A DNA stretch of 51,968 nt, taken from positions 1-51,968 of the forward strand of contig PMFN01000012.1 in the NCBI GenBank assembly GCA_003155135.1, read 5' to 3'. Below, piece after piece: positions 32,635-40,729 of the stretch (the first letter of the stretch is position 1; each line of letters opens with the position of its first letter). The stretch is from Acidimicrobiaceae bacterium (GTDB lineage: Bacteria; Actinomycetota; Acidimicrobiia; Acidimicrobiales; RAAP-2). Made by a program: the position numbers and the translations under genes. The notes under the pieces are model-generated. The model was not told the DNA's origin. It made no database searches and saw only the letters and a program-made list of their open reading frames with translations.

Positions 32635-32680
32635 GGAATCCACACACCGCCTCCACCCGGCGGCCGGCAACCACGCTCCG

Positions 32681-33745
32681 ATGATCAAGTACCTCGGGTC
32701 GAAGCGCCGCCTGGTGCCGGTCCTGGCCGACATCGCCCGGCGGGTCGGTGCCACGAGCGCGCTTGACCTCTTCACCGGCACGACGCGGGTGGCGCAGGCC
32801 TTCAAACAGGAGGGCCTGGCGGTCACCGCGGTCGACACGGCGCGCTACTCAGAGATGTTCGCCCGCTGCTACATCGAGACCGACTCGCGCCTCGTCGACC
32901 ACGCGGCGTTGGCCGTGGCCGTCGGCGCCCTGAACGAGCTTCCCGGCCGCCCCGGGTACTTCACCGAGACCTTCTGCGTCGCGTCGCGCTTCGTCCAGCC
33001 CGCCAACGGGGAGCGCATCGACGCGGTGCGCGACGCCATCGAGGACCGCTACCGCGGCACGGCCCTCTACCCGATCCTCCTCACCAGCCTCTTGGAGGCG
33101 GCCGACCGGGTCGACTCGACGACCGGGCTTCAGATGGCCTACGTGAAGAACTGGGCCCCGCGCTCGTTCCGACCCCTCGACCTGCGGGTCCCCGAGCTGC
33201 TGGCCGGCCCCGGGACGGCCGTGCGTGGCGATGCCATGGTGCTCGCCGGAGAACTCGGCCCGTTCGACCTCGCCTACCTCGACCCCCCGTACAACCAGCA
33301 CCGCTACTTCACCAACTACCACGTCTGGGAGACGCTGGTCGCGTGGGACGCGCCCGCCCACTACGGCGTCGCCTGCAAGCGAATCGACGCGCGCGACCCG
33401 ACCACCAAGAGCGTGTTCAACTCCAAGCCCGCCATGCCCGGCGCCCTGGCGACGCTGCTGCGCGCCGTCGAGTGCCGAGTCCTCGTGCTCTCCTACAACG
33501 ACGAGGCATGGGTCACCCAGGCCGAGCTCGAGGCGATGTGCTCGCACCACGACGAGGTCGTCGCCCTGTCGTTCGACTCGCAGCGCTACGTCGGCGCACA
33601 GATCGGCATCTTCGACCCGAGCGGCAACAAGGTGGGCAAGGTCTCCCACGTTCGCAACCGCGAACTACTGGTCATCGCCGGGCCGGGCGACGACGTGCGG
33701 CGGCTCGCCGCGGCCGCACCGTTGGCGGACGCGCTGGTGCGCTGA
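32681..33745 (+). CDS. Adenine-specific DNA methyltransferase, class alpha (D12)
   Basis: A 354-aa N6-adenine methyltransferase. It begins with MIKYLGSKRRLVPVL, the D12-class opening, then motif I ALDLFTGTTRVAQAFKQEG, and motif IV as AYLDPPYNQHRYF followed by TNYHVWETLVAWD. The order motif I-target domain-DPPY is that of class alpha (Dam-like). No restriction endonuclease gene is adjacent, so it is an orphan methylase. The frame opens at 32609 inside the aquaporin gene, but the ATG at 32681 fits the conserved beginning. Specificity cannot be told; the region between residues ~60 and 160 should hold the recognition domain. Confidence 0.92.
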   Translation: MIKYLGSKRRLVPVLADIARRVGATSALDLFTGTTRVAQAFKQEGLAVTAVDTARYSEMFARCYIETDSRLVDHAALAVAVGALNELPGRPGYFTETFCVASRFVQPANGERIDAVRDAIEDRYRGTALYPILLTSLLEAADRVDSTTGLQMAYVKNWAPRSFRPLDLRVPELLAGPGTAVRGDAMVLAGELGPFDLAYLDPPYNQHRYFTNYHVWETLVAWDAPAHYGVACKRIDARDPTTKSVFNSKPAMPGALATLLRAVECRVLVLSYNDEAWVTQAELEAMCSHHDEVVALSFDSQRYVGAQIGIFDPSGNKVGKVSHVRNRELLVIAGPGDDVRRLAAAAPLADALVR

Positions 33746-33783
33746 GCGGTTGGGGCGCGCCCTGTCGGCTCCGGTCGGCTTCA

Positions 33784-34587
33784 ATGGTGGCCGTGACCGC
33801 CAAGCACCGACAACTCGACCACGTTGACCTGTCACTGCGCATCTCGAAGGAAGAGGAGGTCGAGAGCCTCGCCCAGGCGCAGCGCCGCCTCTTGCACCTT
33901 CGCCTGCTGTGTGGGGGCCAACTCGGCGACAAGAAGCTCGGGCCACCCGTCATGGTGGTCTTCGAGGGCTGGGATGCCTCGGGCAAGGGCGGGGCCATCC
34001 GCCGGCTCGTCGCCCCCCTCGACCCACGCCACGTGCGCGTCGCCCAGTTCGGGGCCCCGAGCCACGACGAGCTGCGCCACCACTTCCTGTGGCGGTTCTT
34101 CCCGGCCCTGCCCGGGTGGGGCGGCATGACGATCTTCGACCGCTCCTGGTACGGCCGCGTCCTGGTCGAGCGCGTCGAGAACCTGGCCACCGAGGCGCAG
34201 TGGCGCCGGGCCTATGACGAGATCGTCGGCTTCGAGCACTCCCTCGCCGAGGAGGGCATGGTCATCATCAAGCTGTGGCTGCAGATCTCCCCCGACGAGC
34301 AGCTGCGGCGCTTCGAGGACCGCGAGGGCGACCCCTTGAAGCGCTGGAAGCTGACCGACGAGGACTGGCGGAACCGGGGCCAGCGGGCCGCCTACGAGGA
34401 CGCCGTCGAAGAGATGCTCGAACGCACCGACATGCCCCTCGCCCCGTGGGACGCGATCGCCGCCGAGCAGAAGCGCTACGGGCGCTTGGCCGTGCTCGAG
34501 GCGGTCATCCGGGGCATGGAGGCCGGCATGGAGCGCTGGGGCATCGACGTGCCGCCCTCGCAAGGCGTCGACTACGGCCTCGCCTAA
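33784..34587 (+). CDS. ppk2: Polyphosphate kinase 2 (PPK2) family protein
   Basis: A 267-aa phosphotransferase acting between polyphosphate and nucleotides. Walker A GWDASGKGG (62-70), the basic PPHDELRHHFLWRF-like region (SHDELRHHFLWRFFPALPG), lid and Walker B DRSWYGRVLVERV, and the C-terminal YGRLAVLEAVI are present. Length suits class I or III PPK2. Whether it makes GTP/ATP from polyphosphate or AMP phosphorylation is undecided; class assignment needs alignment. Start: ATG at 33784; the open frame upstream overlaps the methylase gene and is noise. Confidence 0.93.
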   Translation: MVAVTAKHRQLDHVDLSLRISKEEEVESLAQAQRRLLHLRLLCGGQLGDKKLGPPVMVVFEGWDASGKGGAIRRLVAPLDPRHVRVAQFGAPSHDELRHHFLWRFFPALPGWGGMTIFDRSWYGRVLVERVENLATEAQWRRAYDEIVGFEHSLAEEGMVIIKLWLQISPDEQLRRFEDREGDPLKRWKLTDEDWRNRGQRAAYEDAVEEMLERTDMPLAPWDAIAAEQKRYGRLAVLEAVIRGMEAGMERWGIDVPPSQGVDYGLA

Positions 34588-34635
34588 GGCCCGGGCACCC
34601 GTGCCGGTGAGGTGACGGGCGCGGCGCAATGGTGC

Positions 34636-34641
34636 AACAGT
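34636..34641 (+). promoter_or_regulatory. Possible -10 box of a leaderless promoter
   Basis: AACAGT, six bases before the GTG at 34648. First base differs from the TAnnnT form. Confidence 0.3.
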
Positions 34642-34647
34642 GACCCC

Positions 34648-35604
34648 GTGAGCGAACAACCATCCCGATACGGCATCACCATCCCCTTCGACGGCGTCTC
34701 GCTGCCCGAGCACCGCCGATGGTTCTCCGAGCTGGTCGACCTCGGCTACACCGATGTGTGGTCGGCGGAGGTGGACGGCGCCGACGGCTTCACGCCCCTC
34801 GCTCTGGCGGCGGCCTGGGAGCCCTCCCTCAACCTCGGCGTGGCCATCACCCCGGCCTACACGCGTGGCCCGGCCCTCCTCGCCCAGAGCGTGGCCGCCA
34901 TGGCCGACGCTGCCCCCGGGCACTTCACGTTCGGGCTCGGCGCCTCCTCCGAGGTCATCGTCTCGGCCTGGAACAACATCGACTACGTCGAGCCCTACAA
35001 GCGCGTGCGCGACACGCTCACCTTCCTGAAGGCAGCGCTCAGCGGGGAGAAGGTGACCGCCGACTACGACACGTTCTCGGTGCGTGGCTTCCGCCTGGCC
35101 CGCCCCGTCACCCCGCCCCCCATCTTCCTCGCCGCGCTGCGGCCGGGGATGCTCCGCCTCGCCGGCCGCCACGCCGACGGCGCCATCTTGAACTGGCTGT
35201 CGGCCGACGACGTGAAGACGGCCGTCGCCGAGGTCGGCCCAGGCCACCCCATCGCCGCGCGCATCTTCGTCATCCCGACCGCCGACGCGGAGCTCGCCCG
35301 GGGCGTGGCGCGCCGGATGATCGCCGCCTACTTGAACGTGACCGCCTACGCCGAGTTCCAGCGCTGGCTCGGCCGCGGCGAGGCCCTCACGCCGATGTGG
35401 GAGGCGTGGGCGGCGGGCGACCGCAAGGGGGCGCTCGCCGCCATCAGCGATGAGGTGGTCGACGAGCTCGTCGTCCACGGGCCGCCCGAGGCCTGCCGCG
35501 AGCATGTGGGCCGCTATATGGAGAACGGGGTCAGCATCCCCGCCATCATGATCGTGCCCGTCGTCGACATGGCCGAGGCCGTGCGCGGGCTCGCGCCGAG
35601 CTGA
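34648..35604 (+). CDS. LLM class F420/flavin-dependent oxidoreductase
   Basis: A 318-aa TIM-barrel enzyme of the luciferase-like monooxygenase superfamily. It starts YGITIPFDGVSLPEHRRWFSELVDLGYTDVW, then PAYTRGPALLAQSVAAMADAAPGHFTFGLGAS, KRVRDTLTFLKAALSGEKV and PPIFLAALRPGMLRLAGRHADGAILNW, all typical of the actinobacterial F420-dependent group (TIGR03-type, Rv-like). The C-terminus keeps GPPEACREHVGRY. Substrate unknown. GTG start chosen as the previous codons do not fit the family; AACAGT lies six bases before it. Confidence 0.9.
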   Translation: MSEQPSRYGITIPFDGVSLPEHRRWFSELVDLGYTDVWSAEVDGADGFTPLALAAAWEPSLNLGVAITPAYTRGPALLAQSVAAMADAAPGHFTFGLGASSEVIVSAWNNIDYVEPYKRVRDTLTFLKAALSGEKVTADYDTFSVRGFRLARPVTPPPIFLAALRPGMLRLAGRHADGAILNWLSADDVKTAVAEVGPGHPIAARIFVIPTADAELARGVARRMIAAYLNVTAYAEFQRWLGRGEALTPMWEAWAAGDRKGALAAISDEVVDELVVHGPPEACREHVGRYMENGVSIPAIMIVPVVDMAEAVRGLAPS

Positions 35605-35749
35605 GCGGAGGCGCCCTCGCCCAGGTGCCAGCCGCGTCCCCTGTCCGGACGACGGCCATGACCGCGCCGCCACATACCCGCCGCGGGGGAGGCGGGCCAC
35701 GTGCGTCGGGGTCGCGCGCTCGGGCGGGAATGGGAGGGTCCTTTCCCCC

Positions 35750-37096
35750 TCAGGCTCCCCTCGCCGCCAACGGACCACGCCAGCGGGGCGCGGCAAGCAC
35801 GATCTGGACGTCGCTGATGTGGCGCTCCAAGAACGCTCCCTCGCAGTAGCAGAGGTAGAGGTCCCACAGCCGGTGGAACTGCTCGTCGAAGCCGTCGGCG
35901 GCAATCTCGTCCCAGTGCTCGTTGAAGTTCTCGTACCACCGGCGCAGTGTCGTGGCGTAGTGACGTCCGATGTCGTCGAGGTCGACGATGCGCAGGTCGC
36001 TCGCCCGCTTCACGCTCTCGGCGATGGCGGTGACCGAGGGCAGGCACCCACCGGGGAAGATCATCCGCCGGATGAAGTCGTCGTGGTGCTTCGCCCGCTC
36101 GTAGCTGCGGTCCGCGATGGTGATGGCCTGGAGCGCCATCAAGCCGTCGTCCTTCAACAGCCGGCGGCAGGTGGCGAAGAACTCGTCGTGGAGGCGCCAG
36201 TCGACGGCCTCAATCATCTCGACGGAGACCAGCTTGTCGTAGGTCCCGGTGAGCTGGCGGTAGTCGAGGCCGAGCACCTCGATGCGATCGTCCAACCCGG
36301 CGGCCGCCACCCGCTCGATGGCGGCGCCGCGCTGCTCGGCCGAGATGGTGGTGGTGGTCACCCGGCAGCCGTAGTTCCCCGCCGCATGCATGGCCAGGCC
36401 TCCCCAGCCCGTGCCGATCTCGAGGAGGTGGTCGTCGGCGCCGAGCCCGAGCTTGGCGCAGAGCCGGTCGAGCTTGGCGCGCTGTGCATCGGCGAGCTTG
36501 ATCTCGGGTCCGTCGAAGACCGCGCACGAGTAGCTCATGGTCTCGTCGAGCATGAGGTCGAAGAGCCGGGGGGGCAGGTCGTAGTGGGCACGAACGTTGG
36601 CCTGATCGGCCGCGGCGGTGGGTGGGCGGCGGCGCTGCCACCACGAGAGCGCCCCACTCGAGCGCTCGCCGATGCGGTCGAGCACGTCGATCGGCGTTGC
36701 CAGGTTCAAGAGGAGGAGCTGCGTGAGCCCGGTCAGGTCGTCGCAGTCCCACCACCGGGCGATGTAGCTCTCGGCGAGTCCCTCGGATCCGTGGCGCAGC
36801 ACCGCCCAGTAGGTGCGTCCGTCGTGGACCGTGACACGAACCGACGGCGAGCCCTCCCCCGCCTGCCACCCGCCACCGACGCCTTCGACACGGAGTTGGC
36901 CGTGCCTCACGCGCCGGCCGAGGCGACGGGCCACGGCAGCGGCCGCCCGGTGCACCGCACCGACAGAAGGTGCATCGTCGCGGACCGGAGCGGGATCGAG
37001 CCCGGCGCGCGCCGCGGGCTGCACCAGGGCGAGCGGGCGCTGCGGCGCTTCGCCGACTGTGGCCTCGTCTGCAAGGGTCACCGGCTCACTCGCCAC
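35750..37096 (-). CDS. Cyclopropane-fatty-acyl-phospholipid synthase family methyltransferase
   Basis: A 448-aa enzyme that transfers a methyl(ene) group from SAM to unsaturated lipid acyl chains. Family marks: YDLPPRLFDLMLDETMSYSCAVFDGPE, QRAKLDRLCAKLGLGADDHLLEIGTGWGGLAMHAA, VTTTTISAEQ, MIEAVDWRLHDEFFATC, DDFIRRMIFPGGCLPS and HYATTLRRWYENF. The N-terminal lipid-binding domain is present. It is the last of three overlapping genes (FAD oxidoreductase, DUF1365, this). The same trio occurs in mycobacteria as Rv0449c-Rv0448c-ufaA1. Start GTG at 37096 overlaps the DUF1365 stop by 11 bases. Confidence 0.95.
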   Translation of the reverse strand: MASEPVTLADEATVGEAPQRPLALVQPAARAGLDPAPVRDDAPSVGAVHRAAAAVARRLGRRVRHGQLRVEGVGGGWQAGEGSPSVRVTVHDGRTYWAVLRHGSEGLAESYIARWWDCDDLTGLTQLLLLNLATPIDVLDRIGERSSGALSWWQRRRPPTAAADQANVRAHYDLPPRLFDLMLDETMSYSCAVFDGPEIKLADAQRAKLDRLCAKLGLGADDHLLEIGTGWGGLAMHAAGNYGCRVTTTTISAEQRGAAIERVAAAGLDDRIEVLGLDYRQLTGTYDKLVSVEMIEAVDWRLHDEFFATCRRLLKDDGLMALQAITIADRSYERAKHHDDFIRRMIFPGGCLPSVTAIAESVKRASDLRIVDLDDIGRHYATTLRRWYENFNEHWDEIAADGFDEQFHRLWDLYLCYCEGAFLERHISDVQIVLAAPRWRGPLAARGA

Positions 37097-37910
37097 GCTG
37101 CACCTCGCTCATCGGGACGCCGGCCTTGCCGGGGTGGGGGTGGAAGCGGACACCTTTGGCCCGCAGCGCCATCGCCTGGCGGTAGATGCCCGCCGAGACC
37201 CCGGGGGCGCCGAGCCCCGGGCGCCGGGCCAGGCGGCCCTGCGCCGCCCGGTCGAGTGGCTGGCGGCGCAGCGCCATGGACGCCGAGAGCACTTCGCTGC
37301 CGCCCTCGCGGACTGAGAAGCCGACGAAGAGCCGCTCGGCGGGCGCCTGGTAGCGCAGCTCGTAGGTCTGCTCCATGCCGAAGAAAGGGCTGACGTGGAG
37401 CTCCTTATCGAGGTGGTGGGTGCCGGGCGGGCCGACGACGTAGGTATGGCGCTCGTGCCACGGCGTGTTGGTGACCTCGATCGCCAGGAACTCGACGTCC
37501 GCGCCGCTCGGGTCGTAGCAGAAGTAGCACGTGATGGGATTGAACAGCCAGCCCCACACCCGCAGGTTGGTGAGCACGGCGATCGGGCCCCCCGGGCGCG
37601 TGCCGGTGCGCTCGTCCACCAGGCGGCGCACCGCTTCGGCGAGGTCGACGGAGGGGTCGCCCAGGTAGTCGGCGCGCCGGAACCGGACCAGCGAGGGCCG
37701 GCGAGCCGACCAGAGCGGGTGCGCAGCCATGGTCTGCTCCACCTCGCCGAGGTCGAGTAGGGGCATGGCCACCTCCTGGGTGAAGCGGTGCTCGACCTCG
37801 CCACGTCGGTGGTGCAGGACCGTGCCCACGTAGAGGGCGCTGCGCCCAGGGGTGTCGTCCCGGCGGGCTGCCCGCTCGACCAGCTCGCTGCGCACAGGCA
37901 CGTCTACCAC
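37086..37910 (-). CDS. DUF1365 family protein
   Basis: A 274-aa protein of the DUF1365 family, nearly always found between a FAD amine-oxidase-like gene and a cyclopropane synthase gene. Conserved parts: SALYVGTVLHHRR, HRFTQEVAMPLLDL, IAVLTNLRVWGWLFNPITCYFCYD, AIEVTNTPWHERHTYVV, KELHVSPFFGMEQTYELR. Biochemical role unknown; lipid modification is inferred from neighbours. Overlaps both flanking genes (7 and 11 bases). GTG start. Confidence 0.93.
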   Translation of the reverse strand: MVDVPVRSELVERAARRDDTPGRSALYVGTVLHHRRGEVEHRFTQEVAMPLLDLGEVEQTMAAHPLWSARRPSLVRFRRADYLGDPSVDLAEAVRRLVDERTGTRPGGPIAVLTNLRVWGWLFNPITCYFCYDPSGADVEFLAIEVTNTPWHERHTYVVGPPGTHHLDKELHVSPFFGMEQTYELRYQAPAERLFVGFSVREGGSEVLSASMALRRQPLDRAAQGRLARRPGLGAPGVSAGIYRQAMALRAKGVRFHPHPGKAGVPMSEVQRGE

Positions 37911-39166
37911 GTGACCCCGAGGCCCTCGCAGACGCGCAGTGCGCTCTGGACCCCGTCCTCGTGGAAGCCGTAGCCCCAGTAGGCGCCTGCGTAGGACACC
38001 TTGTTCACGCCGCTCACCTCGTGGTGGCGGCCCTGGGCGTCGACGGCGGCGGCGTTCATAACGGGGTGCGCGTAGTCAAAGGTAGCGACAACCGAACCCG
38101 GGTCGATCACGTCGTCCTGGTTGAGCGTCAGGAGCACGGGGGTAGCCGAAGGGATGCCCTGGAGGAAGTTCATGTAGTACGTGAGCGTGGCACGATCGCC
38201 CTGGTCGGCGCGCCGGTGGAAGTTCCAGCTCGCCCACGCGCGCTGCTGGCGGGGCAAGAAGCTGCGGTCGGTGTGCAAGACGGCCGAGTTCGGCTGGAAA
38301 CAGATGGCCGAGAGGACCTCTTTCTCCTCGGGGCTCGGGTCCTGGAGCACGGCGAGCGCCTCGTCGCTGTGGGTGGCGAGCACCAGGTGGTCGAACTCCT
38401 CCCACCGCTCGCTCCCTTCGCAGCGCAGCTCAACGCCGTCGTCGCTGCGCCGCACGGCAAGGACCGGCGAGGAGAGGCGGAGCCGGCCTTCGGCGATCAC
38501 CGGCGCCAAGATGGCGTCGACGTAGTGCCTCGCGCCGCCGGCGACCGTGCGCCAGTCGGGCTTGTCGCCGATGGAGAGCAGCCCGTGGCGGTCGAAGAAG
38601 CGCGCCAGCGTCGAAGCCGGCATGTCGGTGAACGTGGTCGGGTCCGCCGACCAGATCGACGAGCCGAGCGGCACCAGGTACCAGTCGACGAACGCGCTCG
38701 ACCACCGGCCCTCGTCGAGCATGTCGCGCAACGTGTAGTCGGGCCCTGGGTCCTCGTCCAGCAGGCGGTGCGCCAGCCGGTTGAAGCGTGCCACCTCGCC
38801 GAGCATGCGCAGGAACGCCGGGCGTGCGAGGTTGCGGCGCTGGGCGAACACCGTCGAAAAGGAGGTGCCCCGGTACTCGAGCCCGGTGGCCTCGTCAGCC
38901 ACCGAGAAGCTCATGTCGCTCGGCTTCGTGACGACATCGAGCTCGGCGAGCAAGCGGACCAGGCCCGGGTAGCCCGGCTCGTTGTAGACGATGAAGCCGG
39001 TGTCGACGGGGAACTCGCCCTCGGGGAGCGCGATGGACACGGTGTTCGTGTGGCCGCCCGGACGCGGCGCAGCCTCGAAGACGGTGACGTCAAAGTCGTG
39101 CCGGAGGACATGGGTGCAGGTCAGGCCTGCGACCCCGGTCCCCACGACGGCTACGCGCGGTCTCAT
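37904..39166 (-). CDS. FAD-dependent oxidoreductase (amine-oxidase-like), lipid-modification cluster
   Basis: A 420-aa flavoprotein. Rossmann motif VAVVGTGVAGLTCTHVL, then FEAAPRPGGHTNTV, DTGFIVYNEPGYPGLVRLL and the C-terminal PGSVVATFDYAHPVMNAAAVDAQ and YAGAYWGYGFHEDGVQSALRV, typical of the NAD/FAD family encoded with DUF1365 and CFA synthase. Related pairs in other bacteria make branched or furan fatty acids (TmsA/BfaA or UfaD types). It is the first gene of the minus-strand operon; the divergent SRPBCC gene begins 93 bases away. Confidence 0.93.
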   Translation of the reverse strand: MRPRVAVVGTGVAGLTCTHVLRHDFDVTVFEAAPRPGGHTNTVSIALPEGEFPVDTGFIVYNEPGYPGLVRLLAELDVVTKPSDMSFSVADEATGLEYRGTSFSTVFAQRRNLARPAFLRMLGEVARFNRLAHRLLDEDPGPDYTLRDMLDEGRWSSAFVDWYLVPLGSSIWSADPTTFTDMPASTLARFFDRHGLLSIGDKPDWRTVAGGARHYVDAILAPVIAEGRLRLSSPVLAVRRSDDGVELRCEGSERWEEFDHLVLATHSDEALAVLQDPSPEEKEVLSAICFQPNSAVLHTDRSFLPRQQRAWASWNFHRRADQGDRATLTYYMNFLQGIPSATPVLLTLNQDDVIDPGSVVATFDYAHPVMNAAAVDAQGRHHEVSGVNKVSYAGAYWGYGFHEDGVQSALRVCEGLGVTW

Positions 39167-39258
39167 GGTTTTCTCACTAACGTCCTTTCAAGAGAGATTC
39201 GGCGCCACCGACCCGTTTGGATGCCGTGGCCGCCCAGAGGCAAGCCCCGGAGGCATGT

Positions 39259-39690
39259 GTGGCCCGATTCACGACGAGCGCGACCTCGAGTCGCCCGGCC
39301 GCCGAAGTCTTCAACTTCATGGCAGATATGCGAAACGCCCCCTCGTGGGACCCTGGCGTGGCGAGCGCGGAGAAGACCAGCGATGGTCCCGTCGGCCTCG
39401 GCACTGTCTATCGGGTAAATGTGATCTTCCTCGGTCGCACGATGCCGCTGGACTATCGGGTTGCAGACTATGAGCCGACGCGAGAAGTCGTGCTCAGGGC
39501 CGAAAACAGCTACATCATCTCGAGCGACCGGATCACCGTGTCCGAATCGGGAGGCACGACGACGGCCACCTATGACGCCGAGCTGCGCGCCAAGGGCGCG
39601 GCGGGCCTGCTCGGGCCGACCCTCGGCATCGCCCTCAATCGGATCGGCAAGCGGGCGGAGGCAGGGCTGCGCAAGGCCCTGGCGCCATGA
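39259..39690 (+). CDS. SRPBCC family protein (polyketide cyclase/dehydrase-like)
   Basis: A 143-aa START/Bet v1-like protein. It opens with VARFTTSATSSRPAAEVFNFMADMRN, then DPGVASAEKTSDGPVGLGTVYRV and ALNRIGKRAEAGLRKAL at the end. Such proteins bind hydrophobic ligands and often sit beside the FAD-DUF1365-CFA trio, where they may act as lipid carriers. The GTG at 39259 has GGAGG five bases upstream; the longer frame from 39217 lacks this. The next gene's ATG overlaps its stop. Confidence 0.85.
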   Translation: MARFTTSATSSRPAAEVFNFMADMRNAPSWDPGVASAEKTSDGPVGLGTVYRVNVIFLGRTMPLDYRVADYEPTREVVLRAENSYIISSDRITVSESGGTTTATYDAELRAKGAAGLLGPTLGIALNRIGKRAEAGLRKALAP

Positions 39691-40676
39691 GCCAGCCGAT
39701 CGATGTGCGCGCCGGGGCGGCGACCGCCGTCGACGCCGTGTTGGAGGCGTCGGTCGTTGGCAGCTTCACCCGCATCGGGCCTGCGGTCCGCCGGCGCCTC
39801 GAGCACTGGGTGGATCCGCCGGCGGTGGCGGGCCGCACCATGGTCATCACCGGCGCCACGTCAGGCCTCGGGCTGGCAGCCGCCTGCGCACTGTCGAGAC
39901 GGGGGGCGAACCTGGTACTCGTGGGCCGCGACCCCACCCGCTCCGAGCAGGCCCGGCGAACCGTACGGGCGGTGTCGACGGGTGGGCGCATCGACGTGGA
40001 GCTGGCGGACCTGGGCGACCTGGAGCAGGTCCGGCGCCTCGGCGAGCGGCTCCTCGAGCGGCTCGACCGCCTCGACGTGCTCATCAACAACGCCGGAGCA
40101 CTGCTGCGCACCTACACGCGGGCACCCGACGGGCACGAGCTGACCATCACCGTGCACCTGCTCGCACAGTTCGCCCTCACGCAGGGGCTGTTGCCGCTCC
40201 TCGAGGCGTCGGCGCCCTCGCGGGTGATCACGATGACGTCGGGCGGCATGTACACGCAGAAGTTCTCGCTCGGCACGCTCGTCATGAGCGAGGACGACTA
40301 TGACGGCACGGTCGCCTACGCCCGGGCCAAGCGCGCCCAGGTCGTCCTCACCCATGAACTGCAGCGCCGCTTCGGGCCCAAGGGCGTCGACTTCCACGTG
40401 GTGCACCCCGGCTGGGCCGACACGCCGGGCGTGCACAGCGGGCTGCCCACGTTCACCAAGGTCGTCGGCCCGCTGTTTCGGACCCCTGAGGTCGGTGCGG
40501 ACACCGCCGTGTGGCTGGCCGGCCAGCCCGACGGCGAGCCCGAAGGCGGCCAGCTCTGGCTCGACCGGCGACCCCGTGGCCTCTACCGGCTCCCGTGGAC
40601 CTACGAGTCCGAAGCCGAGCTCACGGCCGACGGTGAGGCGCTCTATGAGTGGTGCAAGGTGATGACCGCCCATTGA
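39687..40676 (+). CDS. Short-chain dehydrogenase/reductase
   Basis: A 329-aa SDR enzyme. Cofactor motif TMVITGATSGLGLAAACALS, NNAGALL, the active serine in VITMTSGGMY and the YARAK catalytic Tyr/Lys are present. An extra N-terminal stretch of ~50 residues precedes the Rossmann fold, and the C-terminal extension has PGWADTPGVHSGLP and LDRRPRGLYRLPW, as in retinol-dehydrogenase-like DHRS12 proteins. Overlaps the SRPBCC gene (ATGA); these two are divergent from the lipid-modifying trio and probably serve the same pathway. Confidence 0.92.
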   Translation: MSQPIDVRAGAATAVDAVLEASVVGSFTRIGPAVRRRLEHWVDPPAVAGRTMVITGATSGLGLAAACALSRRGANLVLVGRDPTRSEQARRTVRAVSTGGRIDVELADLGDLEQVRRLGERLLERLDRLDVLINNAGALLRTYTRAPDGHELTITVHLLAQFALTQGLLPLLEASAPSRVITMTSGGMYTQKFSLGTLVMSEDDYDGTVAYARAKRAQVVLTHELQRRFGPKGVDFHVVHPGWADTPGVHSGLPTFTKVVGPLFRTPEVGADTAVWLAGQPDGEPEGGQLWLDRRPRGLYRLPWTYESEAELTADGEALYEWCKVMTAH

Positions 40677-40717
40677 CCTCCGGGCCGTGCAGCCGAGCGC
40701 CCGGAAGCGTTGTCTGC

Positions 40718-40723
40718 TACGCA
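40718..40723 (+). promoter_or_regulatory. Possible -10 box of a leaderless promoter
   Basis: TACGCA, six bases before the ATG at 40730; lacks the final T of the usual form. TTGTCT just upstream also appears three bases before the -10 at 30749 on the other strand. Confidence 0.25.
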
Positions 40724-40729
40724 AAGGCC

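Noticed and set aside
35605-35749. Bidirectional terminator between LLM and CFA synthase genes
   Set aside because: Some G/C-rich stem candidates near 35730-35760, but no U-tract and weak pairing; not strong enough to call.
33832-35904. 690-aa open frame on the minus strand over ppk2 and LLM genes
   Set aside because: Shadow frame; both plus-strand genes have intact catalytic motifs.
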